DNA of 64,000 nucleotides from Brevibacillus fortis. Its GTDB lineage: Bacteria > Bacillota > Bacilli > Brevibacillales > Brevibacillaceae. Shown piece by piece: positions 18,203-26,205 of the stretch. The stretch lies in contig NZ_PXZM01000031.1 of NCBI RefSeq assembly GCF_003013395.1, positions 78,357-142,356 of the forward strand, read 5' to 3'. Every line of letters starts with the position of its first letter. Position 1 is the first letter of the stretch. The notes under the pieces are model-generated. The model was given only the letters and a program-made list of their open reading frames with translations, made no database searches and was not told the DNA's origin. The position numbers were made by a program, and so were the translations under genes.

Positions 18203-18358
18203 ATGTGGACTTGTCCGTACTGTGGGGGAAGCCACGGCTTACCCTTTCACGATGAGCAGTTGGATGGCATGCTCTGTCTCTCGTCTGATTGCGGTCGATT
18301 TGTTGAAGAGCATAGCACATCGGATGATCCTCGAGAGTGGGATGCAATGGATATGTAA
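18203..18358 (+). CDS. 51-residue zinc-ribbon-like protein
   Basis: A small reading frame with a strong AAAAGGAGG ribosome site. The ATG at 18203 opens with MWTCPYCGG and later has CLSSDC, giving Cys4, Cys7, Cys25 and Cys30: a C-x2-C...C-x4-C arrangement suited to one zinc. The remainder is acidic (EEHSTSDDPREWDAMDM). It has its own terminator downstream and could be cotranscribed with the M23 gene 53 bases upstream. I do not recognise the family beyond the zinc-ribbon look. Function unknown. Confidence 0.7.
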   Translation: MWTCPYCGGSHGLPFHDEQLDGMLCLSSDCGRFVEEHSTSDDPREWDAMDM

Positions 18359-18360
18359 GG

Positions 18361-18407
18361 AAAAGAGTGAAGGCCCTTGGTAAAAAGGTGCCGTTCACTC
18401 TTTTTTT
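18361..18407 (+). terminator. Terminator after the zinc-ribbon gene
   Basis: AAAAGAGTGAA (18361-18371) pairs with TTCACTCTTTT (18394-18404), within a run of seven T. Confidence 0.85.
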
Positions 18408-18569
18408 AATTCAATGGAAGCGCTGTGATTTGCGTATTATGGGACTTGCGTGAGCGCATAGGATGAAAGCACTGGGATATATAATGGAAGATTCTGATGC
18501 TTGATGCCCTGACAATTGGTTACAATAGAGAAGAGTATGAGTAAGCTGATGGAGAAGGGAGATTGAACT

Positions 18570-19865
18570 ATGACTGCTTCTACAACCGAAATTGCATTTC
18601 AAAGCTCCCAAATCAATGGGATGAACGTACATATCCTTCCAACAGAAAAGTTCAAGACAACGACGATCGTGACGATGATTGAACAGGCGCTATCGGAGGA
18701 GCATGTAACGAAAACAGCATTGCTTGCGATGGTCATGAAACGTGCCAGCGCTCGTTTTCCGGAAACGAAGCGATTGCGAGCACATTTGGACTTCCTGTAT
18801 GGTGCCATTTTTGATGTCGATGTCATGAAAAAAGGCGAGCGGCAAATCCTGCAAATTTATATGGAAGTACCGAATGAAAAATATTTGTCAAATGAAGCTT
18901 CTCTTTTGGAGCAGGCAATCGAATTCGTTGGGGATATGCTCGTCAGACCGTATGTACAGGATAACGCTTTTTCCGAAAAGTACTTGGCACAGGAGAAAGA
19001 GACGCTCCGCAAACGGATGGAGAGTTTGATCGACGACAAAATGAAGTATGCGAACCAACGCGTGACAGAAGAAATGTGTAAAGGAGAACCATTCTCTCTC
19101 CTTGTCCAGGGGCGCGTGGCGGATTTGCCGAAGATCACGGGTCAGGAGCTGTATCAATATTTTAAAGAAGTAACGACGACGAATCCGATCAATATGTTCG
19201 TGGTGGGCGATGTTGAGCAGCAAGAAGTAAGCGAGGCCATTCGCAAGCATATTCCATTGGAGCGCTCCCAAGTAGGAGAACTGCAGATTGCATCGACAGC
19301 GAAGGAAGCATCTGCTGAGCGCGAAGTGATCGATCGGCTCGATGTCAACCAAGCAAAGCTCAACATTGGATGCCGCACGCAGATCACATATAAGGATGAC
19401 GATTACCCGACGCTGTTGCTGTTCAACGGGATCTTAGGCGGTTTTCCTCATTCCAAGCTGTTTGTCAACGTCCGCGAAAAAGAGAGTCTTGCTTACTATG
19501 CCGTATCCAGACTAGAGAGCCACAAAGGGATTCTCATGATTATGTCCGGCATTGATGTTAGCAAATATCAGCGTGCGGTTGAGATTATTAAGCAGCAGCT
19601 TGATCTGATGAGGCAAGGAACCATATCGGATGAGGAAATGAGCCAGACGCGTGCGACTTTGTCTAACCAGTTCCGTGAGCTGTTGGACAGTGCTCGCGGC
19701 ATGATTGAATTTACGTACAATGGCGTGGTTAGCGGACGACCCCGGAAAATCGAAGAGCTTTTGGCGGGGATCAACGAAGCGACAATTGAGGATATCAAGA
19801 AAGTAGCGAGCAAGGTGACGATCGACACGATTTATCTGCTGCGGGACAAGAAGGGAGAGGCATAA
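18570..19865 (+). CDS. ymfF: M16 family protein YmfF (zinc site degenerate)
   Basis: A 431-residue protein with the M16 (insulinase-like) fold. The zinc-binding HxxEH expected near residue 45-55 is absent; that region reads AMVMKRASARFPETKRLRAHLDFLYGA with no HxxEH. B. subtilis YmfF is likewise regarded as an inactive partner. It ends one base before ymfH, which has the intact site, so the pair probably forms a heterodimer of one catalytic and one structural subunit. ATG 18570 follows GAAGGGAGA. Substrate unknown; related pairs process peptides. Confidence 0.88.
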   Translation: MTASTTEIAFQSSQINGMNVHILPTEKFKTTTIVTMIEQALSEEHVTKTALLAMVMKRASARFPETKRLRAHLDFLYGAIFDVDVMKKGERQILQIYMEVPNEKYLSNEASLLEQAIEFVGDMLVRPYVQDNAFSEKYLAQEKETLRKRMESLIDDKMKYANQRVTEEMCKGEPFSLLVQGRVADLPKITGQELYQYFKEVTTTNPINMFVVGDVEQQEVSEAIRKHIPLERSQVGELQIASTAKEASAEREVIDRLDVNQAKLNIGCRTQITYKDDDYPTLLLFNGILGGFPHSKLFVNVREKESLAYYAVSRLESHKGILMIMSGIDVSKYQRAVEIIKQQLDLMRQGTISDEEMSQTRATLSNQFRELLDSARGMIEFTYNGVVSGRPRKIEELLAGINEATIEDIKKVASKVTIDTIYLLRDKKGEA

Positions 19866-19866
19866 G

Positions 19867-21159
19867 ATGCAGACCACTGTCTTTGATCAAGTAAATGAAA
19901 CGGTATATCATGAAACTCTCCAAAATGGATTGCAAGTCTATCTGGTTCCCAAACAAGGCTTCAGCAAAACATACGCTGTGTTCACTACGCGTTATGGCTC
20001 CATTGATAGCCATTTCCGCACCCGAAGCGGAGAAGAAATCAATGTTCCCGACGGCATTGCGCATTTTCTTGAGCACAAAATGTTTGAGAAAAAAGATCGG
20101 GATGTCATGCACGAATTCAGCAAAAACGGAGCGAGCTGCAATGCGTTTACGAGCTTCAATCGTACGGCTTATTTGTTTTCGTGCACAGATAAGTTAGACG
20201 ACAATTTGAATCTGCTGCTTGATTATGTGCAGGACCCGTATTTTACAGATGCCAGTGTAGAAAAGGAAAAAGGAATTATCGGCCAGGAAATCACCATGTA
20301 CGATGACAATCCGGACTGGAAGGTGTACATGAACCTCCTGAAGGCCATGTACCAAAAGTATCCGATTAACATTGAGATTGCGGGTACGATTGAGACGATC
20401 TCTCATATTACAAAAGAATATTTGTATCAGTGCTATGAAACGTTTTATCATCCTGCAAATATGCTCCTATTGGTCGTAGGATCCTTCGAGCCAGAAGCGA
20501 TGATGAAGCTCATTCGTGAAAACCAGGGAGCAAAGGAGTTTCCTCCTGCGCCACAAATCACGCGCGTTTTTCCAGAAGAGCCATCAGCTCCAGCGGAGGC
20601 GAAAGTAGAAGCTTTTCTCACAGTTGGGCTGCCTAAATGCATGATTGGAATTAAGGAAAAGGAAAACGGTCTAACCAAGGAAGCCTTGTTAAAACGCGAG
20701 TTGACTACTAAACTGGTATTGGACATCGCGTTCGGCACGAGCTCCGCTGTCTATGAGCGTTTGTATGATAGCGAGCTGATTACGGAAAGCTTTGATTTTG
20801 ACTACAGCAGCGAGCAGGACTATGCGTATACGATCATCGGCGGAGATACACCTGATCCGGAGCGCTTGGTGGAAACGATCAAATCGGAAATGGAACAATT
20901 GAAGCAAAACGGTATAGCCCAGGATGATTTTGAGCGTGCGAAGCGTAAAAAAATCGGAAACTTCCTGCGTTCTCTAAACTCCGTGGAGTTTATCGCTAAC
21001 CAGTTTACCAGCTTCAAATTTAACGGGAATGATCTGTTTTCCGTAGTGCCGACCTTGGAGTCGATCACACGCGAAGATGTGGAAAAACGTTTGAAGGAGC
21101 ATTTTCTTACCGAGCAGATGGCTGTTTCCATCGTTCGTTCCGCTTCGCCACAGGAGTAA
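19867..21159 (+). CDS. ymfH: M16 family zinc peptidase YmfH
   Basis: The catalytic partner of YmfF. The 430-residue protein carries HFLEH at 66-70 (HxxEH) and a second zinc-ligand glutamate candidate in the EKEKGIIGQEI helix about 75 residues later. The start at 19867 follows AAGGGAGAGGC, which overlaps the end of ymfF. It is followed directly by ymfI; the three form one transcription unit as in B. subtilis. The natural substrate is unknown. Confidence 0.9.
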   Translation: MQTTVFDQVNETVYHETLQNGLQVYLVPKQGFSKTYAVFTTRYGSIDSHFRTRSGEEINVPDGIAHFLEHKMFEKKDRDVMHEFSKNGASCNAFTSFNRTAYLFSCTDKLDDNLNLLLDYVQDPYFTDASVEKEKGIIGQEITMYDDNPDWKVYMNLLKAMYQKYPINIEIAGTIETISHITKEYLYQCYETFYHPANMLLLVVGSFEPEAMMKLIRENQGAKEFPPAPQITRVFPEEPSAPAEAKVEAFLTVGLPKCMIGIKEKENGLTKEALLKRELTTKLVLDIAFGTSSAVYERLYDSELITESFDFDYSSEQDYAYTIIGGDTPDPERLVETIKSEMEQLKQNGIAQDDFERAKRKKIGNFLRSLNSVEFIANQFTSFKFNGNDLFSVVPTLESITREDVEKRLKEHFLTEQMAVSIVRSASPQE

Positions 21160-21166
21160 TGTATTC

Positions 21167-21904
21167 ATGTTCAAGCAAGAGACGCCATGGGCGTTAATTA
21201 CGGGAGCTTCCGGTGAGATTGGGCAGGCGATCGGTGCCTACCTGATTGATGCGGGGGTTCCCCTTTATCTGCACTACAATCGAAACGTGGAAAAATTGGA
21301 GCCGTTGGTGCAAAAATGCCAGGAGCGGGGCGTTCCGTACGGCATCGTGCAGGCTGATCTACGGGATCCGCAGCAAATTGCTGCGATGTTTGCTCAAATG
21401 CAGGTTGCTCCACTTTTGATCGTAAATAATGCCTCTGTGGATGATGTTGGCTTATTTACGGATGTGACGGTCGAGAAATTCGATGAGCTAATCGCACTCA
21501 ATGTTCGATCCGCTTTCTTGGTATGCCAAGCTGCTGTTCCTGCCATGCTACGCGAGAGGTATGGACGTATCGTCAACATTTCTTCTATTTGGGGACTTAC
21601 GGGCGGTTCGTGTGAGGTGCTGTATTCTATGACCAAAGGCGCAATCAATACGTTCACCAAAGCACTAGCGAAGGAAATGGCACCAAACGGGATCACGGTA
21701 AATGCAGTCGCACCTGGAGCCATTGCTGGTGGGATGATGGAGCGCTTTGCTCCAGATGAAATGGAAATGATCGCGGAAGAAATACCAGCCAACCGTCTCG
21801 GACAACCCTATGAGGTGGCTGCAGTCGTGCGGTTTTTGCTGGCGGCGGATTCCAGTTATGTGACGGGACAAGTGATTAGTCCAAACGGTGGATGGTATAC
21901 GTAG
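21167..21904 (+). CDS. ymfI: SDR family oxidoreductase YmfI
   Basis: A short-chain dehydrogenase/reductase of 245 residues, often annotated as a 3-oxoacyl-ACP-reductase-like protein. It has the NAD(P) motif TGASGEIG (12-19), NNAS (87-90), catalytic Ser140, and YxxxK as Tyr153-Lys157 (YSMTK). All catalytic residues are present. It starts 7 bases after ymfH. The true substrate is unknown; the link with two M16 proteins suggests a peptide-derived or lipid substrate but this is speculation. Confidence 0.9.
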   Translation: MFKQETPWALITGASGEIGQAIGAYLIDAGVPLYLHYNRNVEKLEPLVQKCQERGVPYGIVQADLRDPQQIAAMFAQMQVAPLLIVNNASVDDVGLFTDVTVEKFDELIALNVRSAFLVCQAAVPAMLRERYGRIVNISSIWGLTGGSCEVLYSMTKGAINTFTKALAKEMAPNGITVNAVAPGAIAGGMMERFAPDEMEMIAEEIPANRLGQPYEVAAVVRFLLAADSSYVTGQVISPNGGWYT

Positions 21905-22003
21905 AAGGCCTTATGCATGAATAAAATCCGAGAAATGATGGAATTCTACCTTTTGTGTGGGCAGCAAATCTGTTCGCAACGTACAAAAGGAGGGAATTTC
22001 CCT

Positions 22004-22273
22004 ATGTCGATTCTTGACAATTTTAGCGACTGGAAAGCGTTTCTCGGAGATCGTGTAGAACAAGCGAAACAAGCCGGGATGGAAAGTGATACGCTTCAAA
22101 ATGTAGCTTATCAAATCGGTAGCTATCTGTCTGAGCAAGTAGATCCGAAAAACGATCAGGAGCGTCTGTTGAAACAGCTGTGGGACGCAGGTGATCAGCA
22201 GCAGCAACAATCTTTGGCATCACTCATGGTGAAGCTTGTTCAGAATCGCACTGACGCGAACGCTGGCAGTTAG
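22004..22273 (+). CDS. ymfJ: DUF3243 family protein YmfJ
   Basis: An 89-residue soluble, mostly helical protein of the DUF3243 family. ATG 22004 has a strong AAAAGGAGGG ribosome site; an in-frame ATG at 21917 is rejected as it has none. The sequence begins MSILDNFSDWKAFL and includes a Gln-rich stretch (DQQQQQ). Position between ymfI and ymfK is as in B. subtilis. Function unknown. Confidence 0.87.
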   Translation: MSILDNFSDWKAFLGDRVEQAKQAGMESDTLQNVAYQIGSYLSEQVDPKNDQERLLKQLWDAGDQQQQQSLASLMVKLVQNRTDANAGS

Positions 22274-22279
22274 CCATTC

Positions 22280-22304
22280 AAATCCCCTACTTTTGGGGAT
22301 TTTT
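22280..22304 (+). terminator. Terminator after ymfJ
   Basis: AATCCCC (22281-22287) pairs with GGGGATT (22295-22301), followed by TTT. Confidence 0.8.
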
Positions 22305-22314
22305 CTTTTCGCGA

Positions 22315-22342
22315 TTGTCGAATGATGCGAACGTGATATACT
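22315..22342 (+). promoter_or_regulatory. Candidate sigma-A promoter of ymfK-rodZ
   Basis: TTGTCG (22315-22320), 16 bases, TATACT (22337-22342), with an extended -10 TG one base before it. Confidence 0.55.
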
Positions 22343-22381
22343 ACATAAGAAGAGAATTCTGGTTGGCGGAGAGGATTGCAT

Positions 22382-23161
22382 ATGGAAGCAAAGAAAGAAT
22401 GGTACATGGAGTATGAGATTGCCCGTAACCGTCCCGGTCTCTTAGGGGACGTATCTTCTATTCTGGGGATGTTGAACATCAATATCGTGACGATCAATGG
22501 TGTGGATACCATGCGTCGAGGTATGCTGCTCTTGACCGATGATGATGAAAAAATGGAGGTTTTGCGCAACGTTGTGCAAAAAATGGACAACATAACCATA
22601 ACGAGGTTACGTCCCCCGACAATGCTGGATCGCTTGGCTGTTCGCCATGGTCGCTATATTGAACGGGATAGCGAGGACAAAAAAACGTTTCGCTTTGTTC
22701 GTGAGGAGCTGGGCTTGCTGGTGGATTTCATGGCAGAAATCTTGAAGAAGGAAGGTCACCAGCTCATCGGAATTCGTGGAATGCCTCGTGTAGGGAAGAC
22801 GGAATCCATGATTGCTGCCAGCGTATCCGCCAATAAACGTTGGACATTCATTTCCTCTACGTTGTTGCGCCAGACGGTGCGTAGCTCCTTAGCCATTGAT
22901 GAAATGTCTACTGATCATGTATATTTGATAGATGGAATTGTCTCAACGCTGCGATCGACAGAAAAGCACTTTACCTTGCTTCGGGAGATTATGAACTTTC
23001 CTGCCGCAAAAATCATTGAGCATCCGGATATATTCGTAAGGGAATCAGAGTACCAACTTGATGATTTCCATTACATTATTGAGCTGCGTCATCATCCGGA
23101 TGAAGAGATTACATATGAGCTTATCAACAATCGCGGCTTTGATAATTTCGAAATGAATTAA
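22382..23161 (+). CDS. ymfK: YmfK-type protein: N-terminal ACT-like region with P-loop-like segment (DUF3388)
   Basis: A 259-residue protein of the DUF3388 family. The N-terminal ~80 residues look like an ACT-type regulatory fold (EIARNRPGLLGDVSSILGML, then INGVDTMRRGMLLL). The rest includes GIRGMPRVGKTES near 135-147, which resembles a P-loop but lacks the full GxxxxGK[ST] spacing context of a proven NTPase. ATG 22382 is 7 bases after GGAGAGG; an in-frame TTG lies 6 bases upstream. It precedes rodZ by 12 bases. Function unknown. Confidence 0.85.
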   Translation: MEAKKEWYMEYEIARNRPGLLGDVSSILGMLNINIVTINGVDTMRRGMLLLTDDDEKMEVLRNVVQKMDNITITRLRPPTMLDRLAVRHGRYIERDSEDKKTFRFVREELGLLVDFMAEILKKEGHQLIGIRGMPRVGKTESMIAASVSANKRWTFISSTLLRQTVRSSLAIDEMSTDHVYLIDGIVSTLRSTEKHFTLLREIMNFPAAKIIEHPDIFVRESEYQLDDFHYIIELRHHPDEEITYELINNRGFDNFEMN

Positions 23162-23173
23162 GGAGGGGCAGCT

Positions 23174-24073
23174 GTGTCTGAGCTAGGTCAAGTCCTGCAA
23201 AGGGCCCGCGAAGAAAAAGGAATCACGCTCGACGACATCCAACGTATCACCAAGATACAGCGGCGATATTTGGAAGCCATTGAAAGGGGCCATTTTCACG
23301 TGCTTCCTGGCCACTTTTACGCGCGTGCATTTATAAAGAGTTATGCGGAAGCTGTCGGTCTCGACCCAAACCACATCCTGAATCACTTTCAGTCCGATTT
23401 GCCGGCCCAGCCACCTACAGAGCAAGTAGAACGACTGCGTCGCAGACGAGTTGCTTCAGCGAACAATCCATTACAAGCAGGTCGATGGGTTACCAAGACC
23501 TTGCTGGTATTGTTTATTGCCCTGATTATCGGGGTGATTTATTTCGCTGTCGTCAACAACAACGGAGGTCAGTTGACTCAGCCCGTGCCGAGTGGAACAG
23601 TTAACCCTGGAGCGGAAATTGTCACACCTGGCAATGGTGGTGGGGCGTCAACATCTCCGATTGCACAACAACCGAAGCCTCCTTCTATTACCACACCGCC
23701 TCCTGAAACAGGAACGAGCACACCTGATTCCGCTACGGAAACTCCTCAGGCAACGATCACATTCGAATCCCAGCAAGGATCGATGTATAACTACTCCTTG
23801 CAAGGTGGAGAAAAAATCACAGTTCATCTGAAGGTGAAAGAAGGCACAAGCTGGTTTGGTATTTCGGAAGGAAAAGGCAAAAATTATGTTGACCAGGACA
23901 CGCTCAAGAAGGATCAGGAAAAAACGATTGAGCTGGGGAAATCCGCTTATATTCGTTTGGGCAAACCGACTGCAGTGGAATTGAAGGTTAACGGGGTCTT
24001 GGTAGATACGTCCAAAATGAAGTCAATGCCGTCCAACATTACGATTAAAGTAAAAGAGGCGGTCACCCAGTAG
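23174..24073 (+). CDS. rodZ: RodZ-like cell-shape protein (YmfM)
   Basis: A bitopic membrane protein of 299 residues that in other bacteria links MreB filaments to the elongation machinery. Order: cytoplasmic XRE-type helix-turn-helix (about 5-75; LQRAREEKGITLDDIQRITKI), basic juxtamembrane segment, one membrane helix (~103-123), a Pro/Thr/Gly-rich extracellular linker (~130-190), and a C-terminal DUF4115 beta domain (~195-298). GTG 23174 is preceded by AAGGAGGGG. The unit probably begins at the ymfK promoter and ends at the terminator just after the stop. Confidence 0.9.
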   Translation: MSELGQVLQRAREEKGITLDDIQRITKIQRRYLEAIERGHFHVLPGHFYARAFIKSYAEAVGLDPNHILNHFQSDLPAQPPTEQVERLRRRRVASANNPLQAGRWVTKTLLVLFIALIIGVIYFAVVNNNGGQLTQPVPSGTVNPGAEIVTPGNGGGASTSPIAQQPKPPSITTPPPETGTSTPDSATETPQATITFESQQGSMYNYSLQGGEKITVHLKVKEGTSWFGISEGKGKNYVDQDTLKKDQEKTIELGKSAYIRLGKPTAVELKVNGVLVDTSKMKSMPSNITIKVKEAVTQ

Positions 24074-24093
24074 GCAAGCATATGCTTGCCTTT
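24073..24093 (+). terminator. Terminator after rodZ
   Basis: GGCAAGC, ATAT, GCTTGCC (24073-24090) then TTT. It overlaps the end of the rodZ stop codon. Confidence 0.75.
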
Positions 24094-24109
24094 CGTACTT
24101 TTGTCTTTT

Positions 24110-24138
24110 TTGACACTTCCTTTAGGCTTATATTATAC
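24110..24138 (+). promoter_or_regulatory. Sigma-A promoter of rimO-pgsA
   Basis: TTGACA (24110-24115), 17 bases, TTATAC (24133-24138): a near-consensus housekeeping promoter. Confidence 0.75.
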
Positions 24139-24184
24139 TGGATAGGTGTAATATGGGTTGGTGTGACCAATTGGAGGAAAAAAG

Positions 24185-25531
24185 ATGACAGAGAAGGTAG
24201 GCACGCGTGAAAAAGTAGCGATTGTTACGCTGGGCTGTGAAAAGAATCTCGTTGATTCGGACATGATGGCCCATCTGATAGATGAAAAAGGTTATGAACT
24301 GGTTGATAACCCAGAAGAAGCAACTGTGGTCATCGTCAATACCTGCGGTTTCATCGATGCAGCCAAGGAAGAATCTGTGAATAAGATTCTGGAAATGGGT
24401 GAATTGAAGGAATCCGGAAAACTGAAATCGCTTGTAGTGGCAGGCTGTCTCACACAACGTTACAAAGAGGATATCTTGAATGAGATTCCTGAGGTGGACG
24501 GCATTGTCGGAACAGGCGATTTTATGTCGATTACAGGTATTATCGAAGAATCTCTAGAGGGCAAGCGACCGATTTTTGTAGGAAATCCCATTTTTACGTA
24601 CGAAGATGTAGTGAAGCGGAAAGTAAAACAAGGCACGTACACCGCATATATTAAAATTGCCGAGGGCTGCGACAACGCCTGTACGTTTTGCTCGATTCCA
24701 TTGATGCGTGGGGGATTCCGCAGTCGTACAATCGAGTCCATCGTGGAAGAAGCGCGTCATTTGGCCGCACAAGGGATCGTAGAAGTAAGCTTGATCGCAC
24801 AAGATTCTACGAACTACGGAACGGATATTTACGATGGAAAACTGATGCTTCCTGAACTATTAAATCGTCTGGCAGAAGTAGAGGGCATCGAGTGGATTCG
24901 TCTTCACTATGCATACCCTGGATTTTTCACGGATGAATTAATCCACACCTTTGCGACCAATCCAAAAGTTTGCAAATACGTAGATATGCCTTTGCAGCAC
25001 TCGGAAGACCATATTCTGAAAAGAATGCGTCGCCCTGGAAGACAGACGGACATTCGTGCGCTGGTAGCAAAAATTCGCGCGCAGGTTCCAGATGTTGCAC
25101 TGCGTACCTCTTTGATCGTAGGGTTCCCTGGGGAAACAGAGGAAGACTTCGAGCGCCTGAGCGAGTTTGTGAAGGATATTCGCTTTGATCGACTGGGTGT
25201 GTTTACGTACTCCAACGAGGATGACACACCAGCCTCCCGTTTGCCTGACCATGTAGACGAAGAGGTTAAGGAAAAGCGTGCGAACATGCTGATGGAAATT
25301 CAGCGTGAAGTAGCTGGAGATCGCAACGGACGCTTTGTTGGTCAAGTCTTGGATGTTTTGATTGAACGTTACGAGGGACGTAACGATATTTATGTAGGTC
25401 GAACACAGTATGACGCTCCGGAAATCGATGGTGAAGTATTCGTCACTGGTTTTAAAGGCGAACTCGGCACCATTGTTAAAGTAAAAATTACACACTCCTA
25501 TGAATACGATTTAGCCGGGGAGGTAGTCTAG
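24185..25531 (+). CDS. rimO: Ribosomal protein S12 methylthiotransferase RimO
   Basis: A radical-SAM enzyme that adds a methylthio group to the conserved aspartate of ribosomal protein S12. The 448-residue protein has the N-terminal UPF0004 domain with three cluster cysteines (LGCEKN, Cys18; NTCGF; AGCLTQ), the radical-SAM triad CDNACTFC, and a C-terminal TRAM domain. The opening LGCEKNLVDSD is typical of RimO rather than MiaB, which is present separately at 46.1 kb. ATG 24185 follows TTGGAGGAAAA. The stop abuts the pgsA GTG directly. Confidence 0.95.
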   Translation: MTEKVGTREKVAIVTLGCEKNLVDSDMMAHLIDEKGYELVDNPEEATVVIVNTCGFIDAAKEESVNKILEMGELKESGKLKSLVVAGCLTQRYKEDILNEIPEVDGIVGTGDFMSITGIIEESLEGKRPIFVGNPIFTYEDVVKRKVKQGTYTAYIKIAEGCDNACTFCSIPLMRGGFRSRTIESIVEEARHLAAQGIVEVSLIAQDSTNYGTDIYDGKLMLPELLNRLAEVEGIEWIRLHYAYPGFFTDELIHTFATNPKVCKYVDMPLQHSEDHILKRMRRPGRQTDIRALVAKIRAQVPDVALRTSLIVGFPGETEEDFERLSEFVKDIRFDRLGVFTYSNEDDTPASRLPDHVDEEVKEKRANMLMEIQREVAGDRNGRFVGQVLDVLIERYEGRNDIYVGRTQYDAPEIDGEVFVTGFKGELGTIVKVKITHSYEYDLAGEVV

Positions 25532-26107
25532 GTGAATCTCGCCAACCGCATCACCCTCGCCAGGATTTTTCTGGTGCCGGTAGTTATGTTTTTTCTGCTG
25601 GTGCGTTACAACATCGGGACATTTTCGATTGGCAGCCTGACGATGACGTATAACGAGCTGATTGCGGCTTTGGTGTTTATCCTAGCAGCCAGTACGGACG
25701 GACTCGACGGTTACATTGCACGGAAAAAGAAAATCGTGACGAACTTGGGGAAGTTTCTGGACCCGCTTGCTGATAAGCTGTTAATTTCTGCAGCTCTCAT
25801 TTCACTCGTAGAGATGCAGCGTCTGGAAGCGTGGATTGCGATTGTCATTATCAGCCGAGAGTTCGCAGTAACGGGTCTACGGCTAGTTGCTGCGGCAGAA
25901 GGACAGGTAATTGCTGCGAGTGCATTGGGTAAACTGAAAACATGGGTGCAGATCGTAGCGATTACGGCTGTCATGATTCGCAACTTCCCATTTGAGTTCT
26001 TCGGCATTCCGTTCGACGAAGTAGCTACTTGGGCTATGGTGATCATCACGATTTACTCCGGGTACGACTACTTTGCGAAAAATCGTAACGTGATCCAATA
26101 CTCGTAA
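25532..26107 (+). CDS. pgsA: CDP-diacylglycerol-glycerol-3-phosphate 3-phosphatidyltransferase
   Basis: Makes phosphatidylglycerophosphate, the first step to phosphatidylglycerol and cardiolipin, in the cytoplasmic membrane. The 191-residue protein has the full CDP-alcohol phosphotransferase motif D-x2-DG-x2-AR-x8-G-x3-D-x3-D, beginning at TDGLDGYIARKKK (~56) and ending with DPLADK (~81-86). About five membrane helices follow and surround it. It starts with GTG immediately after the rimO stop. It lies between rimO and cinA. A hairpin overlaps its stop codon. Confidence 0.95.
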   Translation: MNLANRITLARIFLVPVVMFFLLVRYNIGTFSIGSLTMTYNELIAALVFILAASTDGLDGYIARKKKIVTNLGKFLDPLADKLLISAALISLVEMQRLEAWIAIVIISREFAVTGLRLVAAAEGQVIAASALGKLKTWVQIVAITAVMIRNFPFEFFGIPFDEVATWAMVIITIYSGYDYFAKNRNVIQYS

Positions 26108-26129
26108 TGCGGGTATTGGTCTCTTTTTT
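26095..26129 (+). terminator. Terminator overlapping the pgsA stop codon
   Basis: CCAATACTCG (26095-26104) pairs with CGGGTATTGG (26110-26119) with one wobble, then TCTCTTTTTT. The loop contains the stop codon TAA. Confidence 0.75.
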
Positions 26130-26205
26130 CACAAGACTCTTCTCTTGAGCGTTTGCAAGTGATAAACTATTAGTTTAGAGGCTTTTCTACTCTCGAAGAG
26201 AATGG

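Noticed and set aside
18501..18526. TTGATG and TACAAT as ymfF promoter
   Set aside because: Spacing of only 14 bases; too short for sigma-A.
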